Shown here: piece after piece, positions 1 through 6,558 of the stretch
Layout of the letters: each line of letters opens with the position of its first letter
Position numbering within the stretch: position 1 is the first letter of the stretch
Assembly (NCBI GenBank): GCA_012797215.1
Contig: JAAZPN010000353.1
Location: forward strand, 1-14,703
Direction: 5' to 3'
Source: Chloroflexota bacterium
GTDB lineage: Bacteria > Chloroflexota > Anaerolineae > Anaerolineales > Anaerolineaceae
Length of the DNA: 14,703 nucleotides
Position numbers and translations under genes: made by a program
The notes under the pieces: model-generated
Told to the model about the DNA's origin: nothing
Databases searched by the model: none
What the model saw: only the letters and a program-made list of their open reading frames with translations

Positions 1-12
1 GATACATAGTTT

Positions 13-17
13 AGGAG
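13..17 (+). promoter_or_regulatory. Shine-Dalgarno of rpsP
   Basis: AGGAG lies 10 nt before the ATG at 28 and supports that start. Only 27 nt of upstream sequence are in the window, so the promoter and the preceding gene cannot be seen. Confidence 0.7.
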
Positions 18-27
18 TATTAAGTCA

Positions 28-384
28 ATGGTACGTATTCGTTTGCGCCGTGTTGGTTCAACACACCAGCCTCATTACCGCGTAGTCATCGCTGACAAAG
101 AAAGTCCGCGTGATGGGCGTTTTCTCGAGATCGTTGGTCATTACAACCCGAAGACCAACCCGAGCACTATTCAATTCGATGAGGAGAAAATCTATCACTG
201 GTTGGGCGTCGGTGCTCAGCCCTCCGAATCTGTTCAGAAATTGTTCAAGATCGTCAAACTGGACGAACGCTACCAGCGTTTGAAAGCTGGCGAGGCAAAA
301 GAAACCTTGCTTGCGGAAGCTGAAGCTATCTACAAGAACCGCGTAAAAGATCCTTCTACCGCGCTGACAAAGAACGGCAAGTAG
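28..384 (+). CDS. rpsP: 30S ribosomal protein S16
   Basis: Small-subunit ribosomal protein that binds 16S rRNA and helps assemble the body of the 30S subunit. The 118-residue product starts with the family signature MVRIRLRRVGSTHQPHYRVV, followed by the conserved DGRFLEIVGHYNP stretch (about residues 30-42) and the GVGAQPSESV stretch (about 61-70). The basic, lysine-rich tail after residue 95 is typical of bacterial S16 and makes the protein somewhat longer than the 80-90-residue minimum. It begins a cluster of RNA and ribosome genes, with khpA 9 nt downstream, which suggests cotranscription. The start is fixed by the AGGAG before it and by the family N-terminus. Confidence 0.98.
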   Translation: MVRIRLRRVGSTHQPHYRVVIADKESPRDGRFLEIVGHYNPKTNPSTIQFDEEKIYHWLGVGAQPSESVQKLFKIVKLDERYQRLKAGEAKETLLAEAEAIYKNRVKDPSTALTKNGK

Positions 385-393
385 GCTGCTATT

Positions 394-645
394 ATGGAAC
401 GCGAAAACCTTGCGGGTTTGCTTGAATATCTTGCCAGATCACTGGTGGATAAACCGGACTCTGTCAAGGTCGAAACCTACCATGATGGTCCGATGGTCCA
501 CCTTGACCTGATGGTTGATTCTGATGATATCGGCCGGGTAATCGGAAAGCATGGACGCGTGGCCAACGCCTTGCGGGTGCTTCTGCGCGTAGTCGCTGCA
601 AGAAGCGGCCAACAAGTGGCGATGGATGTCGTCGATTTCGAGTAA
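394..645 (+). CDS. khpA: KH-domain RNA-binding protein KhpA (YlqC family)
   Basis: A small, 83-residue single KH-domain protein. The nucleic-acid-binding GxxG loop is seen as GKHG at residues 51-54 within the family stretch DIGRVIGKHGRVANALR, and the whole protein is little more than one KH fold, as expected for KhpA/YlqC. In Firmicutes, KhpA partners with KhpB (Jag/EloR) and binds many RNAs. That partner is not in this window. The position between rpsP and rimM is the classic one for this family. Only 9 nt separate it from rpsP and the Shine-Dalgarno is weak, so translation may depend on rpsP. The molecular role in this organism is inferred from the family only. Confidence 0.93.
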   Translation: MERENLAGLLEYLARSLVDKPDSVKVETYHDGPMVHLDLMVDSDDIGRVIGKHGRVANALRVLLRVVAARSGQQVAMDVVDFE

Positions 646-663
646 TTCGACCTTAAAGTCGGA
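646..663 (+). other. Small hairpin directly before the rimM start codon
   Basis: TTCGAC (646-651) can pair with GTCGGA (658-663) through five Watson-Crick pairs and one G-U pair, with a 6-nt loop. The 3' arm ends next to the ATG at 664 and contains the only purine-rich stretch available as a ribosome binding site. It is short and could be chance. Confidence 0.35.
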
Positions 664-1209
664 ATGAACAGTTCTCAAGATTCAAAAGCAGGCTCGGATT
701 CAAAAAACGAGCCTGCTTTTACCTTAATCGGACGATTGCAGCGCGTACACGGGGTGCATGGAGAAATCGCCATGCGCGTGTTGACCGATTTTCCGCAGCG
801 TTTGCGCCGTGGAAAATCGGTCTTTTTAGGCCCCGAGCGCAAGCAATATGTCATCGTCTCCGTGCGCCAGAAAGACCCACTGCTGCTCCTGAGTTTTGAG
901 GGCATCAACAATCGCGAAGAAGCGCAAACGCTGACTAATCTCGAAGTTTTCAATACAGTCAAAGAGCTTCCTCCTTTGCCTGAAGGCCGGTATTATCATC
1001 ATCAGCTCCTTGGCCTGCAGGTATTTGATGAAGCAGATTACCTGGGAGAAGTCAGCGAAGTACTCGAGACCGGTGCTAATGACGTTTTTGTGGTGCTTGA
1101 TTCCAAAGGTCACGAACTGCTGCTTCCAAATATCCCCTCGGTAATCCTGAAAGTGGATGTGGAAAGCAGGCGCATGGAAGTGCATGTAATGGAAGGCTTA
1201 CGGGGGTAA
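664..1209 (+). CDS. rimM: 16S rRNA processing/maturation factor RimM
   Basis: RimM helps mature the 30S head domain and binds ribosomal protein S19. The product has 181 residues. The N-terminal RimM domain begins near residue 19 (FTLIGRLQRVHGVHGEIAMR, with the conserved GxxGE), and a C-terminal PRC-barrel domain begins near residue 110 (YYHHQLLGLQVF, then VLETGANDVFVV and LLLPNIPSVI). The first 17 residues are an atypical Ser/Asp/Lys-rich tail with no family similarity. They cannot be trimmed, because no start codon in frame lies between 664 and the conserved domain. The DNA encoding this tail forms a perfect terminator-like hairpin (684-720). trmD, the usual next gene, is absent, and dprA follows after 2 nt. 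Confidence 0.95.
   Translation: MNSSQDSKAGSDSKNEPAFTLIGRLQRVHGVHGEIAMRVLTDFPQRLRRGKSVFLGPERKQYVIVSVRQKDPLLLLSFEGINNREEAQTLTNLEVFNTVKELPPLPEGRYYHHQLLGLQVFDEADYLGEVSEVLETGANDVFVVLDSKGHELLLPNIPSVILKVDVESRRMEVHVMEGLRG
684..720 (+). promoter_or_regulatory. Terminator-like hairpin inside the 5' end of rimM (possible attenuator)
   Basis: AAAAGCAGGCTCG (684-696) and CGAGCCTGCTTTT (708-720) are perfect 13-bp complements around an 11-nt loop that includes A6. The stem has a GC-rich 9-bp core flanked by A4/T4, like an intrinsic terminator, though the T tract is only four long. It lies in codons 7-19 of rimM, so full termination would abolish rimM and anything cotranscribed with it. That makes attenuation or a translation-coupled structure more likely than a constitutive terminator. 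The structure is seen directly. The function is inferred. Confidence 0.55.
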
Positions 1210-1211
1210 GC

Positions 1212-2306
1212 TTGGGGGAGAAGGATTACTGGCTGGCTTTCAGCACAGTCAAGGGTATTGGCGCTGTCCGGTTCCGCCGGCTTCTATCCCATTTTGGGCA
1301 GCTCAGCCGCGCTTGGAATGCCTCACGCGCGGAATTGCTCGCGGCAGGCTTGACAGAAAAGTTGGCAGAGGCGGTGCTGCAGAAGCAAGGCGCGCTGGAC
1401 CCTGAAGGCATCCTGCCCGCGATCGCGAAAAAATCTATTCAGGTGCTCACCTGGGAAGACCAAGCCTATCCACTTTACCTGAAAGAAATTGATCAGCCTC
1501 CGCCAGTTTTATACTACCGTGGGTCCATCCTTCCCCAGGATGACCTGGCTGTCGCGATTGTGGGGACGCGCAACGTCACCGCCTATGGCAGACAGCTTAC
1601 TAAGGATACTGCTGCCTACCTGGCTGCTAACGGCATCACAATTGTTAGCGGTCTGGCGCGCGGCGTGGATGCCATCGCCCACCAAACCGCAATCGAGCAA
1701 GGAGGGCGAACGCTCGCGGTTTTGGGCTCCGGCGTGGATGTTATTTACCCACCGGAACACCGCGCGCTGGCAGAGAACATCATCGCGCACGGCGCATTGA
1801 TTAGCGATTATCCTCCTGGTACGCAGCCGGACGGCATTAATTTTCCACCGCGGAACCGCATCATCTCCGGGCTTTCCCGAGGCACTGTCGTAATCGAAGC
1901 CGGGGAAAAAAGCGGCGCCCTAATCACCGCAAAATTCAGCATTGACCAGGGCCGGGATGTCTTCGCCGCTCCGGGGTCCGTGCTTTCCCCCATGAGCAGG
2001 GGAACAAACAACCTGCTGGCAGCCGGCGCTGTGCCGCTCACCAGCCCAACGATTATTCTTAAGCATCTCAATGTCAGGCAGACGCGACCTATGGCCGAAG
2101 AAACAAAGCCCGCTCTGGATGGTGAGGAAGCGCGAATCTTGCGCGCGCTGGGACATGACACGCTGCACATTGACGATTTGTGCGGCAAACTTGGCACAAG
2201 CGTAGAAAAACTGACTGCGCTGTTGACAATGATGGAATTAAAGGGGCTGGTGGTGCGCGCAAGGGCGATGGAGTATTCGGCGAACCAAAGCTGGACGCAG
2301 GATTAA
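1212..2306 (+). CDS. dprA: DNA-processing protein DprA (Smf)
   Basis: DprA binds incoming single-stranded DNA and loads RecA during natural transformation. It is also widespread in bacteria not known to be transformable. The 364-residue product has the full domain order: a helix-hairpin-helix N-terminus (YWLAFSTVKGIGAVRFRRLL, residues 6-25), the Rossmann-like core (AIVGTRNVTAYG 115-126, SGLARGVDAIAH 146-157, FPPRNRIISGLS 211-222, GALITA 235-240, PGSVLSPMSRGTNNLL 254-269), and a C-terminal winged-helix DprA domain (about 306-350). The start is TTG at 1212, which keeps the conserved N-terminus, and GGGGG ends 5 nt before it. The gene begins 2 nt after the rimM stop, so the two are probably cotranscribed. 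Nothing looks broken. Confidence 0.96.
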   Translation: MGEKDYWLAFSTVKGIGAVRFRRLLSHFGQLSRAWNASRAELLAAGLTEKLAEAVLQKQGALDPEGILPAIAKKSIQVLTWEDQAYPLYLKEIDQPPPVLYYRGSILPQDDLAVAIVGTRNVTAYGRQLTKDTAAYLAANGITIVSGLARGVDAIAHQTAIEQGGRTLAVLGSGVDVIYPPEHRALAENIIAHGALISDYPPGTQPDGINFPPRNRIISGLSRGTVVIEAGEKSGALITAKFSIDQGRDVFAAPGSVLSPMSRGTNNLLAAGAVPLTSPTIILKHLNVRQTRPMAEETKPALDGEEARILRALGHDTLHIDDLCGKLGTSVEKLTALLTMMELKGLVVRARAMEYSANQSWTQD

Positions 2307-2347
2307 TATTCATTACAAGGTTGTGCTTTGGTGTAAACCCCGTTTGA

Positions 2348-2377
2348 TTGACAATAAATTGATTATGGTATTATAGG
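2348..2377 (+). promoter_or_regulatory. Sigma-70-type promoter candidate for topA
   Basis: A perfect -35 TTGACA (2348-2353) is followed by two overlapping -10 candidates, TATTAT (2369-2374, 15-nt spacer) and TATAGG (2372-2377, 18-nt spacer). It lies in the 108-nt gap between dprA and topA, about 40 nt upstream of the topA ribosome binding site. No terminator is visible in the gap, so read-through from dprA may also reach topA. Confidence 0.5.
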
Positions 2378-2403
2378 TGGGCAATTTTCAGGTCTAATAA
2401 TTC

Positions 2404-2409
2404 AGGAGT
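2404..2409 (+). promoter_or_regulatory. Shine-Dalgarno that fixes the TTG start of topA
   Basis: AGGAGT ends 5 nt before the TTG at 2415, which is ideal spacing. This makes TTG the start and so includes the N-terminal zinc ribbon in the protein. Confidence 0.75.
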
Positions 2410-2414
2410 TATTT

Positions 2415-4817
2415 TTGGAAGCTTATTGTCTCAAGTGCAAAGAAAAACGGGAAATGCAAACCCCCACGGCCAGTTTCACGGTCAACGGCAAGCCGATTAC
2501 TAAAGGCCAGTGCGCGGTGTGTGGGAGCGTCGTTTCCATATTAGGTCTTACCCCTGCGCATGATGGCTTGGAAAAACCAGCTCTCCAAAACCTCAATAAA
2601 GCTGGAATAGGTAAGACCGGAAAGAAATCCACCACGCCAACAAAAACAGGAAAAAAAGGCGCGGCGGTAAAAAAATCCGTTTCCACAGCTGGCCTAGCGC
2701 ACGGGAAGAGCCTGGTCATTGTGGAATCCCCAGCAAAAGCCAAAACCATTGGCAAATTTCTGGGAGATGAGTACCATGTTGTCGCCTCAGTTGGGCATAT
2801 TCGGGACCTCCTGAAATCCCAACTTAGCGTAGATGTTGAGAACAATTTCGCGCCCAAGTACCGGGTTCCAAATGAGAAAAAGGAAGTTGTACGGGAAATC
2901 GCGGGTTTGGCAGCTAAAAGCACTAAAGTATATCTGGCTACCGACCCCGACCGGGAAGGCGAAGCGATTGCCTGGCACTTGATGGATACCGTGCAGATTC
3001 CTCCCGAGAGGACTGAGCGGGTGGAATTCCATGAGATTACCAAAACAGCCATCGCTGAGGCTTTCGCGCATCCGCGCAGTTTGGATATGGACCTGGTTAA
3101 CGCGCAGCAAGCCCGCCGCGTTCTTGACCGTTTGGTGGGTTACGGCGTCAGCCCGATTCTTTGGGCAAAGGTGCGAGGGGGTCTTTCCGCCGGGCGCGTG
3201 CAATCCGTTGCCTTGCGCTTGATTGTTGAGCGCGAACGTGAAATTGAGGCATTTATCCCGATGGAATATTGGGAGATTCACGCGGTTTTCTCCCCGGAAA
3301 ACAGCCGCAAAAGCTACCACGCCAAACTGGTAAGAATTGACCAGGACGACTTTTTACTCCCGGATGAAGCATCCGCGCTTAAAACTGTGGAAGAGCTGCG
3401 GCAAGTTAGCTACACTTTGGACTCACTTAAGACAGCCCAACGCAATATTTATCCTTCCGCGCCTTTCATCACCAGCACTCTGCAGCAGGACGCATCTCGC
3501 AAGCTTGGTTTCCCCTCGCGAAAAACCATGCAAATAGCGCAACAGCTTTATGAGGGCATCGACATTGGCAACGGCGGGGAAACGGGCCTGATTACGTACA
3601 TGCGCACGGATTCTGTACAGGTCGCTCCTCAGGCAGTTCAAGAAGCACGCGATTACATCCTCAGTAAGTACGGCGAGGCCTTTTTGCCTGAAAAACCGCC
3701 GTTTTATAAGACCCGGGCAGCTTCCGCGCAGGAAGCGCACGAAGCCGTCAGGCCGACCTCGGCGCTGCGGGAACCCGCCGCCATCAAAGCGCACCTTACA
3801 GCGGACCAATTCAAACTCTACAATCTTATCTGGCAGCGTTTTATTGCTTCCCAGATGAATCCCGCTGTGCTGGAAATTACTACCGCGGAAGTGGCAGGTA
3901 AAAACAGCGAACACCAGTACCTTTTCCGCGCGTCCCATACCCGAACGCTCTTTAAGGGTTACCGCGTCTTGTATCAGGATGCCCGCAATGAGGACCAACA
4001 AGATGAAGAGGAAGACGGCGAGCTGCCGATTGCGGATTTGTTCGAGGGACAAACTCAGAATCTTGAAGATTTGGAATATTCCCAACATTTCACCCAAGCG
4101 CCGCCGCGTTACAGTGAAGCTTCTCTGATTCAAGTGCTTGAAGTGAACAAAATCGGGCGCCCATCCACCTATTCACCGATTATCTCAACAATCCTGGCTC
4201 GCGGCTATGTAACCACGGAACAAAAGCGGCTTATTCCAACGGAAACCGGATTCATTGTCAACGATCTCGTTGTTGAATTCTTTCCCTCTGTGGTTGACAT
4301 TGGCTTCACCTCAGAAATGGAAGAAAAACTGGATGAGATTGCCGATGGGAAAATGGATTGGGTCGAGGTGATGAGGGCGTTTTACGAGCCTTTCGAAGTG
4401 AGTTTAAATCACGCGCGCGAAAATATGCCTGAAAACAAGATTGGACCTGAAAAACTGGGCAGGCCTTGCCCGCTGTGCGGCAGTGAGTTGGTGATGCGCA
4501 ATGGAAAATTTGGGAAATTTGTCAGCTGCAGCGCTTTCCCGACTTGCCGCTATACCGAGAACCACCTGGAAAAAATCGGCGTAAGCTGCCCAACCTGTAA
4601 GGAAGGGGACGTGGTACGCAAACGCACGCGCAAGGGACGCATATTCTTCGGCTGTTCTCGCTACCCAGAGTGTGACTTTACCTCCTGGGATGAACCGCTA
4701 AAGCAAAGCTGCCCGCAGTGCGGTGGGGTATTGGTCGCGAAGAATAAACACCATGCCCGCTGTCTATCCTGCGCGGAGATTTTCACGCTGGAATCACTAA
4801 ATACCCAGAGCTCCTGA
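2415..4817 (+). CDS. topA: Type IA DNA topoisomerase I with an extra N-terminal zinc ribbon
   Basis: Relaxes negative supercoils by transient cleavage of one DNA strand. The product has 800 residues. Residues 1-44 form a four-cysteine ribbon (C5, C8, C33, C36; MEAYCLKCKEKREM start) resembling the DUF5679 family, joined by a Lys/Thr/Gly-rich linker (about 60-97). The TOPRIM domain follows (KSLVIVESPAKAKTIGKFL from residue 98; acidic residues E104 and D177/D179/E181 in DPDREGEAIAWH), then the topoisomerase core with catalytic tyrosine Y395 in GLITYMRTDS. Three C-terminal zinc ribbons end the protein (C685/C688/C705/C711, C725/C728/C747/C753, C766/C769/C783/C786). The catalytic residues are all present. 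dprA upstream of topA is a common bacterial order. The start is TTG, preceded by a strong Shine-Dalgarno. Confidence 0.97.
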   Translation: MEAYCLKCKEKREMQTPTASFTVNGKPITKGQCAVCGSVVSILGLTPAHDGLEKPALQNLNKAGIGKTGKKSTTPTKTGKKGAAVKKSVSTAGLAHGKSLVIVESPAKAKTIGKFLGDEYHVVASVGHIRDLLKSQLSVDVENNFAPKYRVPNEKKEVVREIAGLAAKSTKVYLATDPDREGEAIAWHLMDTVQIPPERTERVEFHEITKTAIAEAFAHPRSLDMDLVNAQQARRVLDRLVGYGVSPILWAKVRGGLSAGRVQSVALRLIVEREREIEAFIPMEYWEIHAVFSPENSRKSYHAKLVRIDQDDFLLPDEASALKTVEELRQVSYTLDSLKTAQRNIYPSAPFITSTLQQDASRKLGFPSRKTMQIAQQLYEGIDIGNGGETGLITYMRTDSVQVAPQAVQEARDYILSKYGEAFLPEKPPFYKTRAASAQEAHEAVRPTSALREPAAIKAHLTADQFKLYNLIWQRFIASQMNPAVLEITTAEVAGKNSEHQYLFRASHTRTLFKGYRVLYQDARNEDQQDEEEDGELPIADLFEGQTQNLEDLEYSQHFTQAPPRYSEASLIQVLEVNKIGRPSTYSPIISTILARGYVTTEQKRLIPTETGFIVNDLVVEFFPSVVDIGFTSEMEEKLDEIADGKMDWVEVMRAFYEPFEVSLNHARENMPENKIGPEKLGRPCPLCGSELVMRNGKFGKFVSCSAFPTCRYTENHLEKIGVSCPTCKEGDVVRKRTRKGRIFFGCSRYPECDFTSWDEPLKQSCPQCGGVLVAKNKHHARCLSCAEIFTLESLNTQSS

Positions 4818-4828
4818 ATTGGTATAAA

Positions 4829-4876
4829 TCCTGCACCTTTAGCAATAGAGCATTCTTATAACTGTGAGGTGCAGGA
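4829..4876 (+). promoter_or_regulatory. Stem that sequesters the Shine-Dalgarno of the next gene
   Basis: TCCTGCACCT (4829-4838) and AGGTGCAGGA (4867-4876) are perfect 10-bp complements separated by 28 nt. The 3' arm contains five of the six bases of the GAGGTG Shine-Dalgarno (4866-4871) and ends 2 nt before the ATG at 4879, so the folded form should block ribosome binding. No T tract follows, so it is not a terminator. The 5' arm starts 12 nt after the topA stop. The pairing is seen. The regulatory role is inferred. Confidence 0.5.
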
Positions 4877-4878
4877 AA

Positions 4879-6015
4879 ATGGAAAATATCATCGGCTTAA
4901 TCAAAGAAAAGCTGAGTGTACCCAAAAACCTGGCGATTGCCGCCGGAGTCGCGGGTATTCTACTTGGTTTACTGATCGGTTGGGTACTTCTACCGGTCCA
5001 GTGGACTGATACCAACGCGGAAACTATGCGCGCCGATTTAAGGCAGGATTATCTGCGCATGGCGATTACCAATTACAACCTGACCTTTGACGAGGCCAAA
5101 GCCCGGCAGCTTTATCAGGAATTGGGGAACAACGCTGGTGTCACCCTGACTGAAGTTCAATCCAATCCTCAATTTCTAAATGCTGACCAAATTAACCGCT
5201 TTATCACCGCAGTTCAGGCGGAGCCCGCTAACATTCAGACCCCTGATGAAAATCCGGAACAAGCTCCAACGTTACCCGGAACCGATAAGGCAAATAGCCC
5301 TCTGAAACTTGGGTTGATCCTTTTGGGTTTGCTAGTGATTGGAGCAATCGGCGTGTACATTTTCTATCTGCGCCCCAGAATAAAACCCGCCGGCGCTGCA
5401 CTGCCACAAGCACGGCCAGCAGCAGTTCCCCAGGCGGTTCCCAGGTCGTCGAATGCAACTGCTCAGACGCAAGGTGTTTCCACGAATGGAAGGTCAAACA
5501 CGACTCCTACGACGGTGCAAAGCGCGGCCCCCGTATACGATACTCCAGTTTACACGCGTCCCAATGGGAAGAACACACAAACCCTGGAAAAACCTGTCGC
5601 GCAGTTTATGAGCACCTATATGTTCGGCGATGATCTCTACGACGAATCTTTCACATTTGACGCGCCAAACGGTGAATTTTTGGGCGAATGCGGCGTGAGC
5701 GTATCCGACATTATAGGTGTTGGTGAACCCAAGAAAGTCACGGCTTTTGAGGTTTGGTTGTTCGATAAAAACGATATCCAAACCGTGACCAAAGTAATGA
5801 TGAGCGAGCACGTTTTCAATGATCCTGTACTCCGCCAACGCCTTGAAATGAAAGGTGAACCAATTCTGGCTGAAGCCGGGAAACTATTCGACCTGCGCAC
5901 CGCCAGCCTGAGAATGGAAGCCCGGATTGTAGAGCTTACTTATGGCGATTTGCCGCTGCCACCGCAGAGTTATTTCCAACGCGCGACAATTGAACTCGCG
6001 GTTTATCGGATTTAG
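4879..6015 (+). CDS. Two-helix membrane protein of unknown function, Chloroflexota type
   Basis: The product is 378 residues from ATG 4879, chosen over GTG 4864 because GAGGTG lies 7 nt before the ATG. The sequence shows a short basic N-terminus, a first membrane helix (about 18-38), an outside segment (39-140) with WTDTNAETMRADLRQDYLRM and a Pro-rich end, and a second helix (about 142-164) followed by RPRIK, which by the positive-inside rule puts the C-terminus in the cytoplasm. A Pro/Ala/Gln/Thr-rich linker (165-238) leads to a compact C-terminal domain (about 240-378) containing FMSTYMFGDDLYDESF and KVTAFEVWLFDKND. I recognise these motifs from hypothetical proteins of Chloroflexota but know no function. 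No catalytic motif is evident. A scaffold or sensor role is only a guess. It ends in a shared terminator facing greA. Confidence 0.8.
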   Translation: MENIIGLIKEKLSVPKNLAIAAGVAGILLGLLIGWVLLPVQWTDTNAETMRADLRQDYLRMAITNYNLTFDEAKARQLYQELGNNAGVTLTEVQSNPQFLNADQINRFITAVQAEPANIQTPDENPEQAPTLPGTDKANSPLKLGLILLGLLVIGAIGVYIFYLRPRIKPAGAALPQARPAAVPQAVPRSSNATAQTQGVSTNGRSNTTPTTVQSAAPVYDTPVYTRPNGKNTQTLEKPVAQFMSTYMFGDDLYDESFTFDAPNGEFLGECGVSVSDIIGVGEPKKVTAFEVWLFDKNDIQTVTKVMMSEHVFNDPVLRQRLEMKGEPILAEAGKLFDLRTASLRMEARIVELTYGDLPLPPQSYFQRATIELAVYRI

Positions 6016-6027
6016 CGTCCATTAACA

Positions 6028-6057
6028 AAAAAAGCTGAGGACCGCCTCAGCTTTTTT
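6028..6057. terminator. Bidirectional intrinsic terminator between convergent genes
   Basis: AAAAAAGCTGAGG (6028-6040) pairs perfectly with CCTCAGCTTTTTT (6045-6057) across a 4-nt ACCG loop: a 7-bp GC-rich stem flanked by A6 and T6. It works on either strand. It lies 13 nt past the stop of the membrane-protein gene and 15 nt past the stop of greA. Confidence 0.93.
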
Positions 6058-6071
6058 GATTCTTTAGACCG

Positions 6072-6539
6072 TCAGTCAATCCTGATGATTGTGAATTCAA
6101 TTGCTCCGCCTGGAGTTTCAACTTTAACCTTATCTCCTGGGCGTTTGTTCAGGAGCGCTGATCCAATGGGGGACTCGTAAGATATCTTGCCGAGCAGAGT
6201 GTTGACCTCGCTGATTCCGACCAGTTCAAAGACCTCTTCTGGTTCACCGTCTTCTTGCACGGTCACCTTGTGGCCGATTTGAACCGTGTCGTTTTCAATA
6301 TTAACCTGGTCTACTACCTCAGCGTTGGCGAGAATGGTCTCAATTTCCAGAATTCTTCCTTCCAAAAAGCCCTGGTCTTCTTTGGCAGTGATGTAATCCG
6401 CGTTTTCGGAAAGGTCACCCATTTCAATCGCGCTTTTCAGGCGGCGAGAAATTCCCATGCGGCGTGGTCCCTTGAGTTCCGCCAGTTCCTCTTCTAACTT
6501 TAGTTTTCCTGATTTTGTGATGATTAATTGATTCTTCAT
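6072..6539 (-). CDS. greA: Transcription elongation factor GreA
   Basis: Rescues backtracked RNA polymerase by stimulating its RNA cleavage activity through the secondary channel. The 155-residue product matches the usual length of about 158. It has the N-terminal coiled coil with the acidic tip DLSENADY (residues 42-49; D42 and E45 correspond to the catalytic-tip D41/E44 of E. coli) and a C-terminal FKBP-like domain ending in PGDKVKVETPGGAIEFTI. The frame opens further upstream to 6608, but that extension lies in the end of dgt and is unlike GreA, so ATG 6539 (MKNQLIITKSG) is preferred. The nearest Shine-Dalgarno, AGGAAG, overlaps the dgt stop and is 15 nt from the ATG. That is long spacing and may mean coupling to dgt translation. 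Confidence 0.96.
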   Translation of the reverse strand: MKNQLIITKSGKLKLEEELAELKGPRRMGISRRLKSAIEMGDLSENADYITAKEDQGFLEGRILEIETILANAEVVDQVNIENDTVQIGHKVTVQEDGEPEEVFELVGISEVNTLLGKISYESPIGSALLNKRPGDKVKVETPGGAIEFTIIRID

Positions 6540-6558
6540 TTTGGCGTAGTTCTGCTTC

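Noticed and set aside
2423..3052. 209-codon open frame on the - strand
   Set aside because: It lies wholly antisense to the conserved N-terminal and TOPRIM part of topA. The translation shows no family features and no ribosome site was seen.
3423..4133. 236-codon open frame on the - strand
   Set aside because: It is antisense to the topA core, including the region downstream of the active-site tyrosine. The length reflects topA codon use and no protein similarity is recognisable.
4864..4878. GTG 4864 as the start of the unknown membrane protein
   Set aside because: The GTG is itself part of the ribosome-site region. GAGGTG is ideally spaced for the ATG at 4879.
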